Part shown: positions 13,131-24,495 of the stretch, in pieces | Layout of the letters: each line of letters opens with the position of its first letter | How positions within the stretch are numbered: position 1 is the first letter of the stretch | NCBI GenBank assembly: GCA_905221605.1 | Contig: CAJNDS010000078.1 | Coordinates: forward strand, 1 to 62,000 | Source of the DNA: Symbiodinium natans | Lineage: Eukaryota; Sar; Dinophyceae; Suessiales; Symbiodiniaceae | Direction of reading: 5' to 3' | DNA length: 62,000 nt | Translations under genes and position numbers: made by a program | The notes under the pieces: model-generated | What the model was told of the DNA's origin: nothing | Seen by the model: only the letters and a program-made list of their open reading frames with translations | The model's database searches: none

Positions 13131-13806
13131 GAATTTGTTTTTTAAGGATTTTCTGCATTTGAAAATCGAATAAAATCCATAAAATCCTTAAAAAAATAAA
13201 TTATTTTGATTTTATTTTTTATGGATTTTAAGGATTTTTAAAAATTTAAATCGTTTGGGGCTTCTCCTAAAACCAAATTCGGCCTGGGATTTTATTTTTA
13301 AGGATTTTAAGGGTTTTCTCCTATTTTAAAATGCGTAAAATCCTTAAAAAATAAAATCAGAGGCCGAATTTATTTTTTAAGGACTTTATGCATTTTAAAA
13401 TCGAATAAAATCCTTAAAATCCTTAAAAAATAAATTATTTTGATTTTATTTTTTATGGATTTTAAGGATTTTTAAAAATTTAAATCGTTTGGGGTTTCTC
13501 CTAAAACCAAATTCGGCCTCGGATTTTATTTTCTAAGGATTTTAAGGATTTTCTCCTATTTTAAAATGCATAAAATCCTTAAACAATAAAATCAGAGGCC
13601 GAATTTATTTTTTTTAAGGATTTTATGCATTTGAAAATCAAATAAAATCCTTAAAATCCTTAAAAAACAAATTATTTTGATTTTATTTTTTTTATAGATT
13701 TTAAGGATTTTTAAAAATTTAAATCGTTTGGGGCTTCTCCTAAAACCAAATTCGGCCTCGGATTTTATTTTTTAAGGATTTTAAGGATTTTCTTCTATTT
13801 TAAAAT
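13131..13806. repeat. AT-rich satellite, inverted arm
   Basis: The same unit as 11640-13130 but reverse-complemented. The complement of the GGTTTTAGGAGAAGCC landmark occurs near 13258, 13492 and 13732, about three units. The switch point near 13131 makes the whole 2.2-kb block a large imperfect inverted repeat. Confidence 0.9.
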
Positions 13807-14200
13807 AAGCTCCTAGGCGCCTAAGCGCCTACTTCTTCAACCCTTAAAACCTTAAACCAGTTCCTAAGCTACCCCCTGCACTAGTAGATCCTTAAACCCT
13901 AAGCTCCAAAGCTCCTAAGCTCCTCGGCGCCTACCCCCTAAACCCCTAAACCCCTAAACCCTTAAACCCTAAACCCTAAGCTCCTGAGGTCCTAAGCACC
14001 TAAGTGCCTACCCCCTAAATCCTTAAACCCTCCTAAGCTCCTAAGCTCCTAAGCGCCTAAGCGCCTACCCTTAAACCTTAAATCAAACCCTATACTCCTA
14101 GGCTCCGAAATCCTTAAACCTAAACCCTAAACCCTAAACCCTAAACCCTAAGCTCCTAAGCTCCTAAGAGCCTCAGCGCCTACCCCCTAACCCTGAGACC
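13807..14200. repeat. CTCCTAAG / CGCCTAAG short tandem repeats
   Basis: Octamer-like units AAGCTCCT and AAGCGCCT mixed with CCCTAAA telomere-like units. No ORF. Confidence 0.8.
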
Positions 14201-14909
14201 CCGGGACACCTTTTTAGATTGGAAAAATCCTTGCCTTCTTCTACGCTGAAATTTTCTAGGTTTTAAGGATGTTAAGAGATTTTAATATTTAAAAGGAGCT
14301 TTCGTTTTTGAGGTTGAGGGCACGCTAGGGCTGACAAAAACCCTATGCTAGGGTTTACAACAAATTAAAACCCTTTCGCTTGAACGTGTTTACAAACACA
14401 CCTTCGTTTTCGAGGATGGGGGCACACCCAGGCTTACAAAAATCCCGTCGTTTTTGAAGTTTAGGACACACTAGGGTTTACGCAAAAACGCAGGCGCACC
14501 AGGTTGATAAACAAACCTTTCGTTTTTTGATGTTGAGGACATATCAAGGTTCAAATCGAACCTTTTCGTTAAAGCAATGATGGTGCTTTAAGGTTTTGCA
14601 AAACAACAACGTTCCTTAACGTTGTTGCAGTCTTACTTTTTCAATGCTTCAAGATCTTTACCAGGCTACAAGAAGTGCATTTTTGTAAACAAATCGTATG
14701 ATTGAGGTCTCTGGTCTCCACCCTACAGTTTAATATTTTGCGGTAACCATAACTAAAACTGTTTGCATCGTTCAGTTACAGTGATTGCGCCCAATGTGAT
14801 ATCTTGAGCCTCCCAAATATTATGAAAAAATGAAGACCTGAATTCAAAATACTATAAAAATGAAGACCTGAATTCAATTATTCAAAATGTTCAAATTATG
14901 GTTCTCTTA
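14201..14909. other. Unique AT-rich spacer, no gene seen
   Basis: About 700 bases with imperfect tandem phrases (variants of TTTCGTTTTTGAGGTTGAGG near 14300, 14405, 14450 and 14518) but no substantial ORF. Confidence 0.6.
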
Positions 14910-16990
14910 ACACCCTTTAAATAGCTCAGTGTGGTTCTTTTATTCATCGTATCTCTCTCCATCTTTTTCTCTTTCGCTCTCGCTTTCTCTCTGTCTCTCC
15001 CTCTCTCGCTCTCTCTCTCTCTCTCTCTCGCTCCCTCTCTCTTCTCTTTGTCTCTGTCTCTCTCTGTCTCTCTCCTTCTCTGCCTCCTTCCCTCCTTCCT
15101 GCCATCATTCCTTTCTCTTCCCCTCTTCCTTCTTCTTGTTCTTTCCTCTTTCCTCCTCGCCCCTCCCGTTTTTTACTTGCCATTCAACATCCTTCAAGAA
15201 GTGTCCCCTTTTGCCCTTTCGCAGTCTTCTCTCAAACCCCTGGGAGGCCCTTTCAGGGAGCCCCTTCAAGGAACCCGAAAACGGCGGGGCCCTGGTGGAT
15301 ATTGAAAGAAGCAGATTCGCAGAAGAAGGAGAACGACAGACACGGAGCAAGAGATAGAGAAACAGAAAAAGGAGAGAGAAGCAACTGTCCTCTCCAAGCT
15401 GTTTTCAGAGTGGCCCCAAAGACTGGGGTGGGCGTGAGTTCGCCACTTGCCACTCGAAAGTCTCCCTTTCTTGAAAGAAACAAGAGGCAGGAACCCCTTC
15501 TGTCAAAGAATCCGTGTCAGAAGACAAAAGGATACTGCGATAGCCCCTCATTCGTATTTTAATTCCTCCCAAATGCTTTCGGCTCTTTTCTTGATAGATG
15601 AGTGGGTCCGTCCGCTCCGATTGAAATGAGAGAGTTTATTTTCTTAGAATGAACCGTTCCGTGTATTCTTAATCAGAGGTAGCCCTGCCTATGTTGAATA
15701 CAGATGAGGGCGTTGTCCTGAAAGGCCCTCCTGTTCTAAGGAACACCGTGAACGATAGAACCCTTCATTTGAAAAGGAATCAACGAGTCCATCCAGTATT
15801 TCAATAAATGACAGGATTTCGTTGTTCTTCTGAATGCTATTGTCTTTAAGAAGCTTTCTTTCTCCTTCCTTTCGTTTTCGCTCTTCGTGCGCCCGCTTTC
15901 TGCACTCTCCCTTTCTTGTGTCCCTTTTGCGGCCCTTTCTTCCTCTGTTCCTTTTGTCATTAAGTAGGGGGGGTAGAAGAAGGGCAAGGTTAAGCAAGGA
16001 GAATGAAGGGAATGATATGATGGAAGGAGGACTTCTCCAGCTCCTCGTAACTACTTCTCTACATGTCTCTGTGTGGTTTTTCTTCTTGGCAATATGGGGG
16101 CTCTTGGAGGCCCCTGGGAGACGCTCTCTGAAGGCCGCCCGAAACTCTTGGGGCGGCTCAGAGGGGTTTGGAGTGTGTGGAAAGAGGCAGTGCGGGACCA
16201 TGTCCAGAACAGGACCCATCGTTTGTACAGGGTCCGCCTCGTAAAGTCAGAAAGGATGAGCAATTGAACAGAAAACGCCGGGGGGCACCGGAGTGAGAGA
16301 GATGGAGACAGATAGAGAAGCAAAGAGAAGGAGACAACAATTAGGGAGAAGAGGAAGAAGGAAGACAGTGGAAGAGCGACAGATAGGGGAACAGGGTGAA
16401 GGAAACAAAACAATGAAGGAGAGGAAGAAGGAAGCGATGGTGAAAAGAGGGCCGCTTGGAGAACAAAAAGGGGTCAAGCAGGACACTTGTTTTTGTTATC
16501 CACTGTTCCTTTTCCTCACCCCTTACACTTATGTCCCGAGCATTGCTCACGCCTTTCTTCCACGGTCTTTGTCCTTCATTTCTCCTCTCTATCTCTCTAT
16601 CTTCCCTCTAGCTCTCCTTCCTTTCTTTTCCATGTTCGTTCTCTTCCTTGACCCCGCTCTCGCTTTTCTCGTGTCCAGCCCATGAGCCTTTCCTCTTCTG
16701 TTCCTTTTGCCATTAAGTGGGGGGATAGAAAAGGCAAGGTTAAGCAAGGAGAAGGAAGGGCATTATAAGATGGCGGACTATGATCTGTCTCTTTCTGCGA
16801 GGAAAGGAAGAGGTGAGGGAGGGGAGGAGAGGCAATGTCTCATGTCGAGCTGGGAGGGAGGGTTGGATGCTACTGGAAGCTCTAGCCTCTAAAGGCCCCT
16901 ACATTCGGGAGGCTCCCGGGAGCCCCTGCCAACTCCCGAGGCCCCTGAGACACAGCAACATTGGGATGGGATAGGGTATCTCTCGCTTCC
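14910..16990. repeat. Tandem duplication, copy 1, part X
   Basis: Begins ACACCCTTTAAATAGCT. It contains a CT microsatellite (about 14938-15085), GA/CT-rich tracts and moderately open frames on both strands. It is nearly identical to 17864-19919 at an offset of 2952-2954 bases, differing by scattered substitutions and CT-tract length. Frames differ between copies because of indels, which argues against coding. No domain recognised. Confidence 0.9.
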
Positions 16991-17863
16991 TCTTCTTTTT
17001 TTCCTCATTTCTTGCTTGTTCCATCCTTTCTCACTCGATTTCGCCCCCCCCCCCTCTCTGTGTTCCGCCTTCGCCCGCCTTGTTCCATGCCCTGCCCTTC
17101 CCTCCTTTCCACATCCTTCTCAAACGAGAAAGCAAGAGAACGATGAGAAGGAGAGGTGAGAGGGACGAAAAAGGCAAGGAAATGAAGATTTCGCCCTGCC
17201 CTCTCTGTCACTTTTCTCATCCGCTTTCACCCCTTCCCTCTCACCACTCCATGCTCTATGCTAAGAAAGGAATAGGAGAGGAAGAGAGGAGTGGGAGGAA
17301 GAAGATTGGCAGAGGAAAAAGGGACTTCTTCCCTTTCATTTAGCTTTGGTTTACGGTATCCCAAACACCAAAATACAGATGGGTCTTTGGGAGGGGGGCT
17401 TGAAAATGCTACGGACTTTAGCAGAGCATATGAAATATTGAACTACTGGACCCCATCGCCGAGTAAGCGCTCCAGCTGCTTAATCGGCCCTGGGTTGGAA
17501 GCTTAAAGATTGACGATGCCGGGAAGCTCTCCCCGCGCATCTTCAGTCCTGATCCTTCGGCCTCAAGGCCGATTGAGCGCTCCACCTGCTTAATCGGCCC
17601 TGGGTTTGAAGATTGAACATGCCCGGGAACTCTCCCCGGAGCACCTTCAATCCTAGATTCTCAACCCTGGGCCGGTTAGGCAGATGAAGTGCTTAATCGG
17701 CAGGGGTTTGGTGTTGAAGATACTCCGGGGAGAGTTCCCCGGCATATTCAATATTCAATCTTCAATCCAAGGGCCGATTAAGCAGCAGGTGGAGTGCTTA
17801 ATCGGCCCTGTGTTTGAAGATTGAAGATTGAAGATGCCCGGGAATTCTCCCCGGAGCATCTTC
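16991..17863. repeat. Tandem duplication, copy 1, part Y with palindromic modules
   Basis: The first half is CT/GA-rich; 17440-17863 is a run of palindromic modules. GGGCCGATTAAGC at 17771-17783 is the exact complement of 17795-17807. GAAGATGC at 17830-17837 pairs with 17856-17863 around a CCCGGGAATTCTCCCCGG core. The block recurs at 21622-22430. No gene recognised. Confidence 0.85.
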
Positions 17864-17930
17864 ACACCCTTTAAATAGCTGAGTGTGGTTCTTTTATTCA
17901 TCGTATCTCTCTCCATCTTTTTCTCTTTCG

Positions 17931-17977
<47 letters not shown>

Positions 17978-19919
17978 GCTCTTCTCTTTGTCTCTGTCTC
18001 TCTCTCTCTCTGTCTCTCTCCCTCTCTGCCTCCTTCCCTCCTTCCTGCCATCATTCCTTTCTCTTCCCCTCTTCCTTCTTCTTGTTCTTTCCTCTTTCCT
18101 CCTCGCCCCTCCCGTTTTTTACTTGCCATTCAACATCCTTCAAGAAGTGTCCCCTTTTGCCCTTTCGCGGTCTTCTCTCAAACCCCTGGGAGGCCCTTTC
18201 AGGGAGCCCCTTCAAGGAACCCGAAAACGGCGGGGCCCTGGTGGATATTGAAAGAAGCAGATTCGCAGAAGGAGGGAAGGAGAACGACAGACACGGAGCA
18301 AGAGATAGAGAAACAGAAAAAGGAGAGAGAAGCAACTGTCCTCTCCAAGCTGTTTTCAGAGTGGCCCCAAAGACTGGGGTGGGCGTGAGTTCGCCCCTTG
18401 CCACTCGAAAGCCTCCCTTTCTTGAAAGAAACAAGAGGCAGGAACCCCTTCTGTCAAAGAATCCGTGTCAGAAGACAAAAGGATACTGCGATAGCCCCTC
18501 ATTCGTATTTTAATTCCTCCCAAATGCTTTCGGCTCTTTTCTTGATAGATGAGTGGGTCCGTCCGCTCCGATTGAAATGAGAGAGTTTATTTTCTTAGAA
18601 TGAACCGTTCCGTGTATTCTTAATCAGAGGTAGCCCTGCCTATGTTGAATACAGATGAGGGCGTTGTCCTGAAAGGCCCTCCTGTTCTAAGGAACACCGT
18701 GAACGATAGAACCCTTCATTTGAAAAGGAATCAACGAGTCCATCCAGTATTTCAATAAATGACAGGATTTCGTTGTTCTTCGGAATGCTATTGTCTTTAA
18801 GAAGCTTTCTTTCTCCTTCCTTTCGTTTTCGCTCTTCGTGCGCCCGCTTTCTGCACTCTCCCTTTCTTGTGTCCCTTTTGCGGCCCTTTCTTCCTCTGTT
18901 CCTTTTGTCATTAAGTAGGGGGGGGTAGAAGAAGGGCAAGGTTAAGCAAGGAGAATGAAGGGAATGATATGATGGAAGGAGGACTTCTCCAGCTCCTCGT
19001 AACTACTTCTCTACATGTCTCTGTGTGGTTTTTCTTCTTGGCAATATGGGGGCTCTTGGAGGCCCCTGGGAGACGCTCTCTGAAGGCCGCCCGAAACTCT
19101 TGGGGCGGCTCAGAGGGGTCTGGAGTGTGTGGAAAGAGGCAGTGCGGGACCATGTCCAGAACAGGACCCATCGTTTGTACAGGGTCCGCCTCGTAAAGTC
19201 AGAAAGGATGAGCAATTGAACAGAAAACGCCGGGGAGCACCGGAGTGAGAGAGATGGAGACAGATAGAGAAGCAAAGAGAAGGAGACAACAATTAGGGAG
19301 AAGAGGAAGAAGGAAGACAGTGGAAGAGCGACAGATAGGGGAACAGGGTGAAGGAAACAAAAACAATGAAGGAGAGGAAGAAGGAAGCGATGGTGAAAAG
19401 AGGGCCGCTTGGAGAACAAAAAGGGGTCAAGCAGGACACTTGTTTTTGTTATCCACTGTTCCTTTTCCTCACCCCTTACACTTATGTCCCGAGCATTGCT
19501 CACGCCTTTCTTCCACGGTCTTTGTCCTTCATTTCTCCTCTCTATCTCTCTATCTTCCCTCTAGCTCTCCTTCCTTTCTTTTCCATGTTCGTTCTCTTCC
19601 TTGACCCCGCTCTCGCTTTTCTCGTGTCCAGCCCATGAGCCTTTCCTCTTCTGTTCCTTTTGCCATTAAGTGGGGGGATAGAAAAGGCAAGGTTAAGCAA
19701 GGAGAATGAAGGGCATTATAAGATTGCGGACTATGGTCTGTCTCTTTCTGCGAGGAAAGGAAGAGGTGAGGGGAGGGGAGGAGAGGCAATGTCTCATGTC
19801 GAGCTGGGAGGGAGGGTTGGATGCTACTGGAAGCTCTAGCCTCTAAAGGCCCCTGCATTCGGGAGGCCCCTGAGATAGCAACATTGGGATGGGATAGGGT
19901 ATCTCTCGCTTCCTCTTCT
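17864..19919. repeat. Tandem duplication, copy 2, part X
   Basis: Second copy of 14910-16990, starting with the same ACACCCTTTAAATAGCT. The CT tract at about 17930-18040 differs in length. At about 19919 identity to copy 1 stops inside CCTCTTCT and resumes at about 21620, showing that intervening DNA was inserted. Confidence 0.9.
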
Positions 19920-20072
19920 GAGCCATGTTTCCTCACCCCGACGGCGGAGGCCTCCACGTGGGCGATGGAAGGGACTCAGCTAGGGGTAAGGTAGTGCCCC
20001 TACTGAGACCAACTCCATACCCTGAGGGGTGTCACCTTTGTCACTTTGGTTGGTTACAGTTTGGTGGGCCTT

Positions 20073-20552
20073 TTATACTGATGGGGTGAGAGTGCCGCCA
20101 ATTCTCTTAACGGCATCCGCACTCTTGCGGTCTTGCTCCACTGGTCCCGTGCCATTGGGTTTCTTTGTTCGGGGGAAGGTGTTGGGGGGGGTGCTCATGG
20201 AGTGCCTTCGCCGCCTTCTCTCGAAGCGGTGTCGTGTCGGGAAGCTTCCTGGGTGGGCTGTCGGACGAAGATACTCTCGGTCAAGTTCTTCTCGAGGTTT
20301 TTGCGGTAACTTCACACCCAGAGTACCCTCACTCGCTTGTTCACATGCTGTTGCGAGTGTGTCGTCGTTTTCAGCCGGTTCGGAATCGGCGAAATCGGGC
20401 CTGTTGACAGCTTCTACGAAAAAGGCGGGTTCGTGGCGGGGGGAGGCGTCGATACGTCGTGGTCGGATTTTGCCTGTCAAGGGATTGGCTGGCACGACTA
20501 GCCGAAGGGTGCAGGGGGACACGATCCCCTTGTGGCGGTGTTTTGGCCACAT
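20073..20552 (-). CDS. Unrecognised ORF in the 1.7-kb insertion, 159 codons
   Basis: An ATG-started frame of 159 residues, rich in Pro, Arg and Thr, with no membrane segment or motif I recognise. The opposite strand is also open over the same stretch (about 20029-20649, but from a GTG), so coding is unproven. It is the only sizeable open region in an insertion confirmed by comparison with the empty duplicate copy, and is therefore the best candidate for an element-encoded product. Function is not assignable. Confidence 0.2.
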   Translation of the reverse strand: MWPKHRHKGIVSPCTLRLVVPANPLTGKIRPRRIDASPRHEPAFFVEAVNRPDFADSEPAENDDTLATACEQASEGTLGVKLPQKPREELDREYLRPTAHPGSFPTRHRFERRRRRHSMSTPPNTFPRTKKPNGTGPVEQDRKSADAVKRIGGTLTPSV

Positions 20553-21109
20553 GCCAACACCAATGGCAAGCCCGACCCCCCCTTGCTATGTTTCTGCTTT
20601 TTTGCCTGTTCGACAAGGGATGTGCCGGGACCTCTGTAGATCGATTTGACCGTAGGCGAACACTCGCTACGGATGCATTTTTGTTGTTTTTTTTCAGATG
20701 GGTGAGCGGGAGGTGGGCGATTTGGATTTGCTTTTTCTCTTTGGTTTGGGCTTGTCGCTCTGCTGGTCCAGGTACGTGTACTATGTTGGCGGGGTGCGGT
20801 TGAGTGGTTTATGTATACACTTACAAGTAGGACTTCCAGTCTTACAACTCAGGCAAACTGTCTTATAAGTCAACGTAACTGAGCCAGATGTTTATAAGCG
20901 TTTATGAGTAATATAGCAGAGTTATAATGCCACTTGCGTTTGGGTTATAACCCAGAATATATGTTGTTGCTAAGTCATTTATAAGTCGTGCTCGTGGGAA
21001 CGTGGAATTTCGTCCGTGGTACCATATAAGTGGACTTAGCTAAGTCCTAGCTAACTGGTTCGCGGCAGACTTTCTATTCAATGAGTGCGCTGTTCTGTTT
21101 GTCGGGCCT

Positions 21110-21385
21110 CTCGACATGTCGTGGGCGTGTCGTGGGCATGTCGTGGCCGTGTCGTGGGCGTGTCGTTGTTCTGGGGCCCTGTCGCGTGCATGTCGTGGCC
21201 GTGTCGTGGCCGTGTCGTGGCCGTGTCGCGGCCGTGTCGCGGGCGGCTTGGCACTTTGCCACGGGGCTGCGTCATGGGCGTGTCGTGGGCATGTCGTGGG
21301 CATGTCGTGGCCGTGTCGTGGCCGTGTCGTTGCTCTGGGGCCGCGTCGTGGGAATGTCGTGGCCGTGTCGTGGCCGTCTAGTGCT
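21110..21385. repeat. GTCGTGG(GC/CC) minisatellite
   Basis: Tandem 10-12 base units of the type CGTGTCGTGGGC / CGTGTCGTGGCC. It opens His/Arg/Thr-rich frames on one strand and Cys/Arg/Gly/Val-rich frames on the other; these are repeat artefacts. Confidence 0.9.
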
Positions 21386-21621
21386 CGCGTCGCGGTCGTG
21401 CCCGGGTGGCAGACTTAGCTCGGAGTTGTAACTCCAGTTGCATAAGTCCGTAAGTCCGTAAGTCCGCTTATAAGCTAATGCCGCGGACAAGCTAAGTGCC
21501 ACCTAAGTCACTTAGTAAGCCACGGTAAGTCATTAGGGCGTAACCGATTTTATAAGCCGGACAAGCCCCGCCCGCCAACATAGTAGTCGCCAAACCAAAC
21601 ACCTGACCTGTCCTGTCCATT

Positions 21622-22500
21622 TTTCCTCATTTCTTCCTTGTTCCATCCTTTCTCACTCGATTTCGCCCCCCCCCCTTCCCTCGCCTTGTTCCATGCCCTG
21701 TCCACATCCTTCTCAAACGAGAAAGCAAGAGAACGATGAGAAGGAGAGGTGAGAGGGACGAAAAAGGCAAGGAAATGAAGATTTCGCCCTGCCCTCTCTG
21801 TCACTTTTCTCATCCGCTTTCACCCCTTCCCTCTCATCACTCCATGCTCTATGCTAAGAAAGGAATAGGAGAGGAAGAGAGGAGTGGGAGGAAGAAGATT
21901 GGCAGAGGAAAAAGGGACTTCTTCCCTTTCATTTAGCTTTGGCTTACGGTATCCCAAACACCAAAATACAGATGGGTCTTTGGGAGGGGGGCTTGAAAAT
22001 TCTACAGACTTTAGCAGAGCATATGAAATATTGAACTACTGGACCCCAGGGCCGAGTAAGGGCTCCAGCTGCTTAATCGGGTTGACGATGCCGGGGAACT
22101 CTCCCCGAGAATCTTCAATCCTGATCCTTCGGCCTCAAGGCCGATTGAGCGCTCCGCCTGCTTAATCGGCCCTGGGTTTGAAGATTGAACATGCCCGGGA
22201 ACTCTCCCCGGAGCACCTTCAATCCTGGATTCTCAACCCTGGGCCGACTAGGCAGATGAAGTGCTTAATCGGCAGGGGTCTGGGGTTGAAGATACTCCTG
22301 GGAGAGTTCCCCGGCATATTCAATATTCAATCTTCAATCCAAGGGCCGATTAAGCAGCAGGTGGAGCGCTTAATCGGCCCTGTGTTTGAAGGTTGAAGAT
22401 TGAAGATGCCCGGGAACTCTCCCCGGAGCATCATCAATCCGGGGAGAGTTCCCCGGCGTCTTCAATCTTCAATCGTCAAACCCAGGGTCGATTAAGCACT
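21622..22500. repeat. Tandem duplication, copy 2, part Y with palindromic modules
   Basis: Second copy of 16991-17863 after the insertion. From about 22050 it contains the same TTAATCGGCCC / GGGCCGATTAA and CGGGGAGAGTTCCCCGG palindromes. It extends about 70 bases beyond the copied region with one more CCGGGGAGAGTTCCCCGG module. Confidence 0.85.
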
Positions 22501-23037
22501 GTCTTGGCCCCCCCTTCACAAAACATATTATCTCTACTTTGTTGTCCAGAAGCAGATGTTGGCGCGTAAGGCCTTTTCACACCCGAAAACATCTCTCAGT
22601 CAGCAAAACGCTAAGAGAAAGTACGTAGAATAGGTGCCCACATCAAGTGTGTATATAGGATAAATGTATGGCGTATCAAATACCGATAGCGGAGAACGAA
22701 CCATGAGACTCAGAAGTATTCGAGCGCATAGGGTAATGCGGAAAATCATTTACTTTAAGCCCCAGGGACACGAGAATACTGTGAGCAAATGTCCTTTCGC
22801 GATTTCCTGAGACCTTCCAACAGGCTGCAAGTAATTGCTCGCAAGTATCTTGCTTTTTCATTCTCAATGCTTCCCACAGGTCTCCCATCATGGTTATCAT
22901 TTGTCAAGGATGATGCTTATTCTCCAATTATCCGCAAGACCCACAGGCGCTTAAAGTCTTACGTAATACTCGTCCAAAGCAACAGGATATCACATCCTGA
23001 CTACAAAAAGTATACGAAACCTTGGTTTATGTTGTGC
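22501..23037. other. Unique spacer, no gene supported
   Basis: Unique sequence with only short ORFs (under 90 codons) and no recognisable domain. Confidence 0.5.
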
Positions 23038-23345
23038 GTCTCGTAAGAAGAAATGACATAGCGTGCTACGGGAACTGTGCTGTTAAGCCTTTATATAGCG
23101 AGGGTTTAGTGGTTTAGAGTTGAAGGGGAAGGCCAGAAAGTCTTTTCAGATGCCTCGCTGTTTTATTTTTTGTCACCGTGTTTTAGGCGGTTGTACGTCT
23201 CGTAGGAATAAATGGTTTCTGATATAGCATGCTACGGGAACTGTGCCGTTATATCTCAATGTACCGAGGGTTTAGGGTGGTTTAGAGTTGAAGGGGTAGG
23301 CCAGAAGGTTTTGTTTAGCTACTTTGCTGTTAGATTTTTGTTTTC
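23038..23345. repeat. Two diverged copies of a roughly 150-bp direct repeat
   Basis: GTCTCGTAAGAAGAAATG...GTGCTACGGGAACTGTG at about 23038-23180 recurs as GTCTCGTAGGAATAAATG...ATGCTACGGGAACTGTG at about 23196-23345. Both end in GGTTTAGAGTTGAAGGGG and AGGCCAGAA. The copies have diverged, so the event is older than the 2.95-kb duplication. Confidence 0.75.
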
Positions 23346-23379
23346 ATTCTTTTCACCTTTTCACCCTTATCTTATCTTC

Positions 23380-24065
<686 letters not shown>

Positions 24066-24495
24066 AGATTAACAAAAGAAAAATCTTGAGAGGGAAGGAA
24101 AGGAGAGATAAACACATCGAGATGAAGTGGTGTTTTCCCTTTCCCCTTCCTTGGTGTTATATCAGGTAAACAAAAACAACACTAATAGGAAAAGGCTAAA
24201 AGCGGCTGAAACAACAATATGGTCATGGGAATATTTATCAACAAAAGAGTATATTATCGTCTTCATTAAAGCAACACACTTGAGGGCGCTCAGGGTTTGT
24301 CATTTCCAGCAGCTCCTGTAGTTAGCGTTATTTATGTTATTATTGATTTTTCTAAAGTAGTATATTTATCGCAAACACCAGACCCTTACACGAGGGTTGA
24401 ATGGAAAACGGAATGAGAGGTAGGTGGCGAAGCCCTAGGAAAATAAGAGATGTGATGCCAAACATGGGAGCCCTGAGCCGTGAACCGAACTAGCC

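Larger units (their letters stand above)
19936..21629. mobile_element. 1.7-kb insertion of unknown type (absent from duplicate copy 1)
   Basis: Copy 1 of the surrounding duplication reads straight through at 16990-17005; copy 2 is interrupted here. TTTCCTCA occurs at both borders (19928-19935 and 21622-21629), a possible 8-bp target duplication, although the poly-T target blurs the exact ends. There are no obvious terminal inverted repeats or poly-A tail. The interior has an open region near 20073-20649, TAAGTC-rich stretches near 20820-21050 and 21430-21570, and a GTCGTGG minisatellite. It could be a non-autonomous transposon or a filler insertion. Confidence 0.6.

Noticed and set aside
11640-13806. 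CRISPR-like array
   Set aside because: The 236-bp units carry no unique spacers and the context is eukaryotic; it is a satellite.
14929-19957. Numerous 60-170 codon ORFs in the duplicated CT/GA-rich unit
   Set aside because: The same region is open on both strands and frames are not preserved between the two copies, as expected for non-coding low-complexity DNA.
21040-21502. His/Arg/Thr-rich ORFs that might look like a repeat protein
   Set aside because: They are explained by the GTCGTGG minisatellite, which is open in several frames on both strands.
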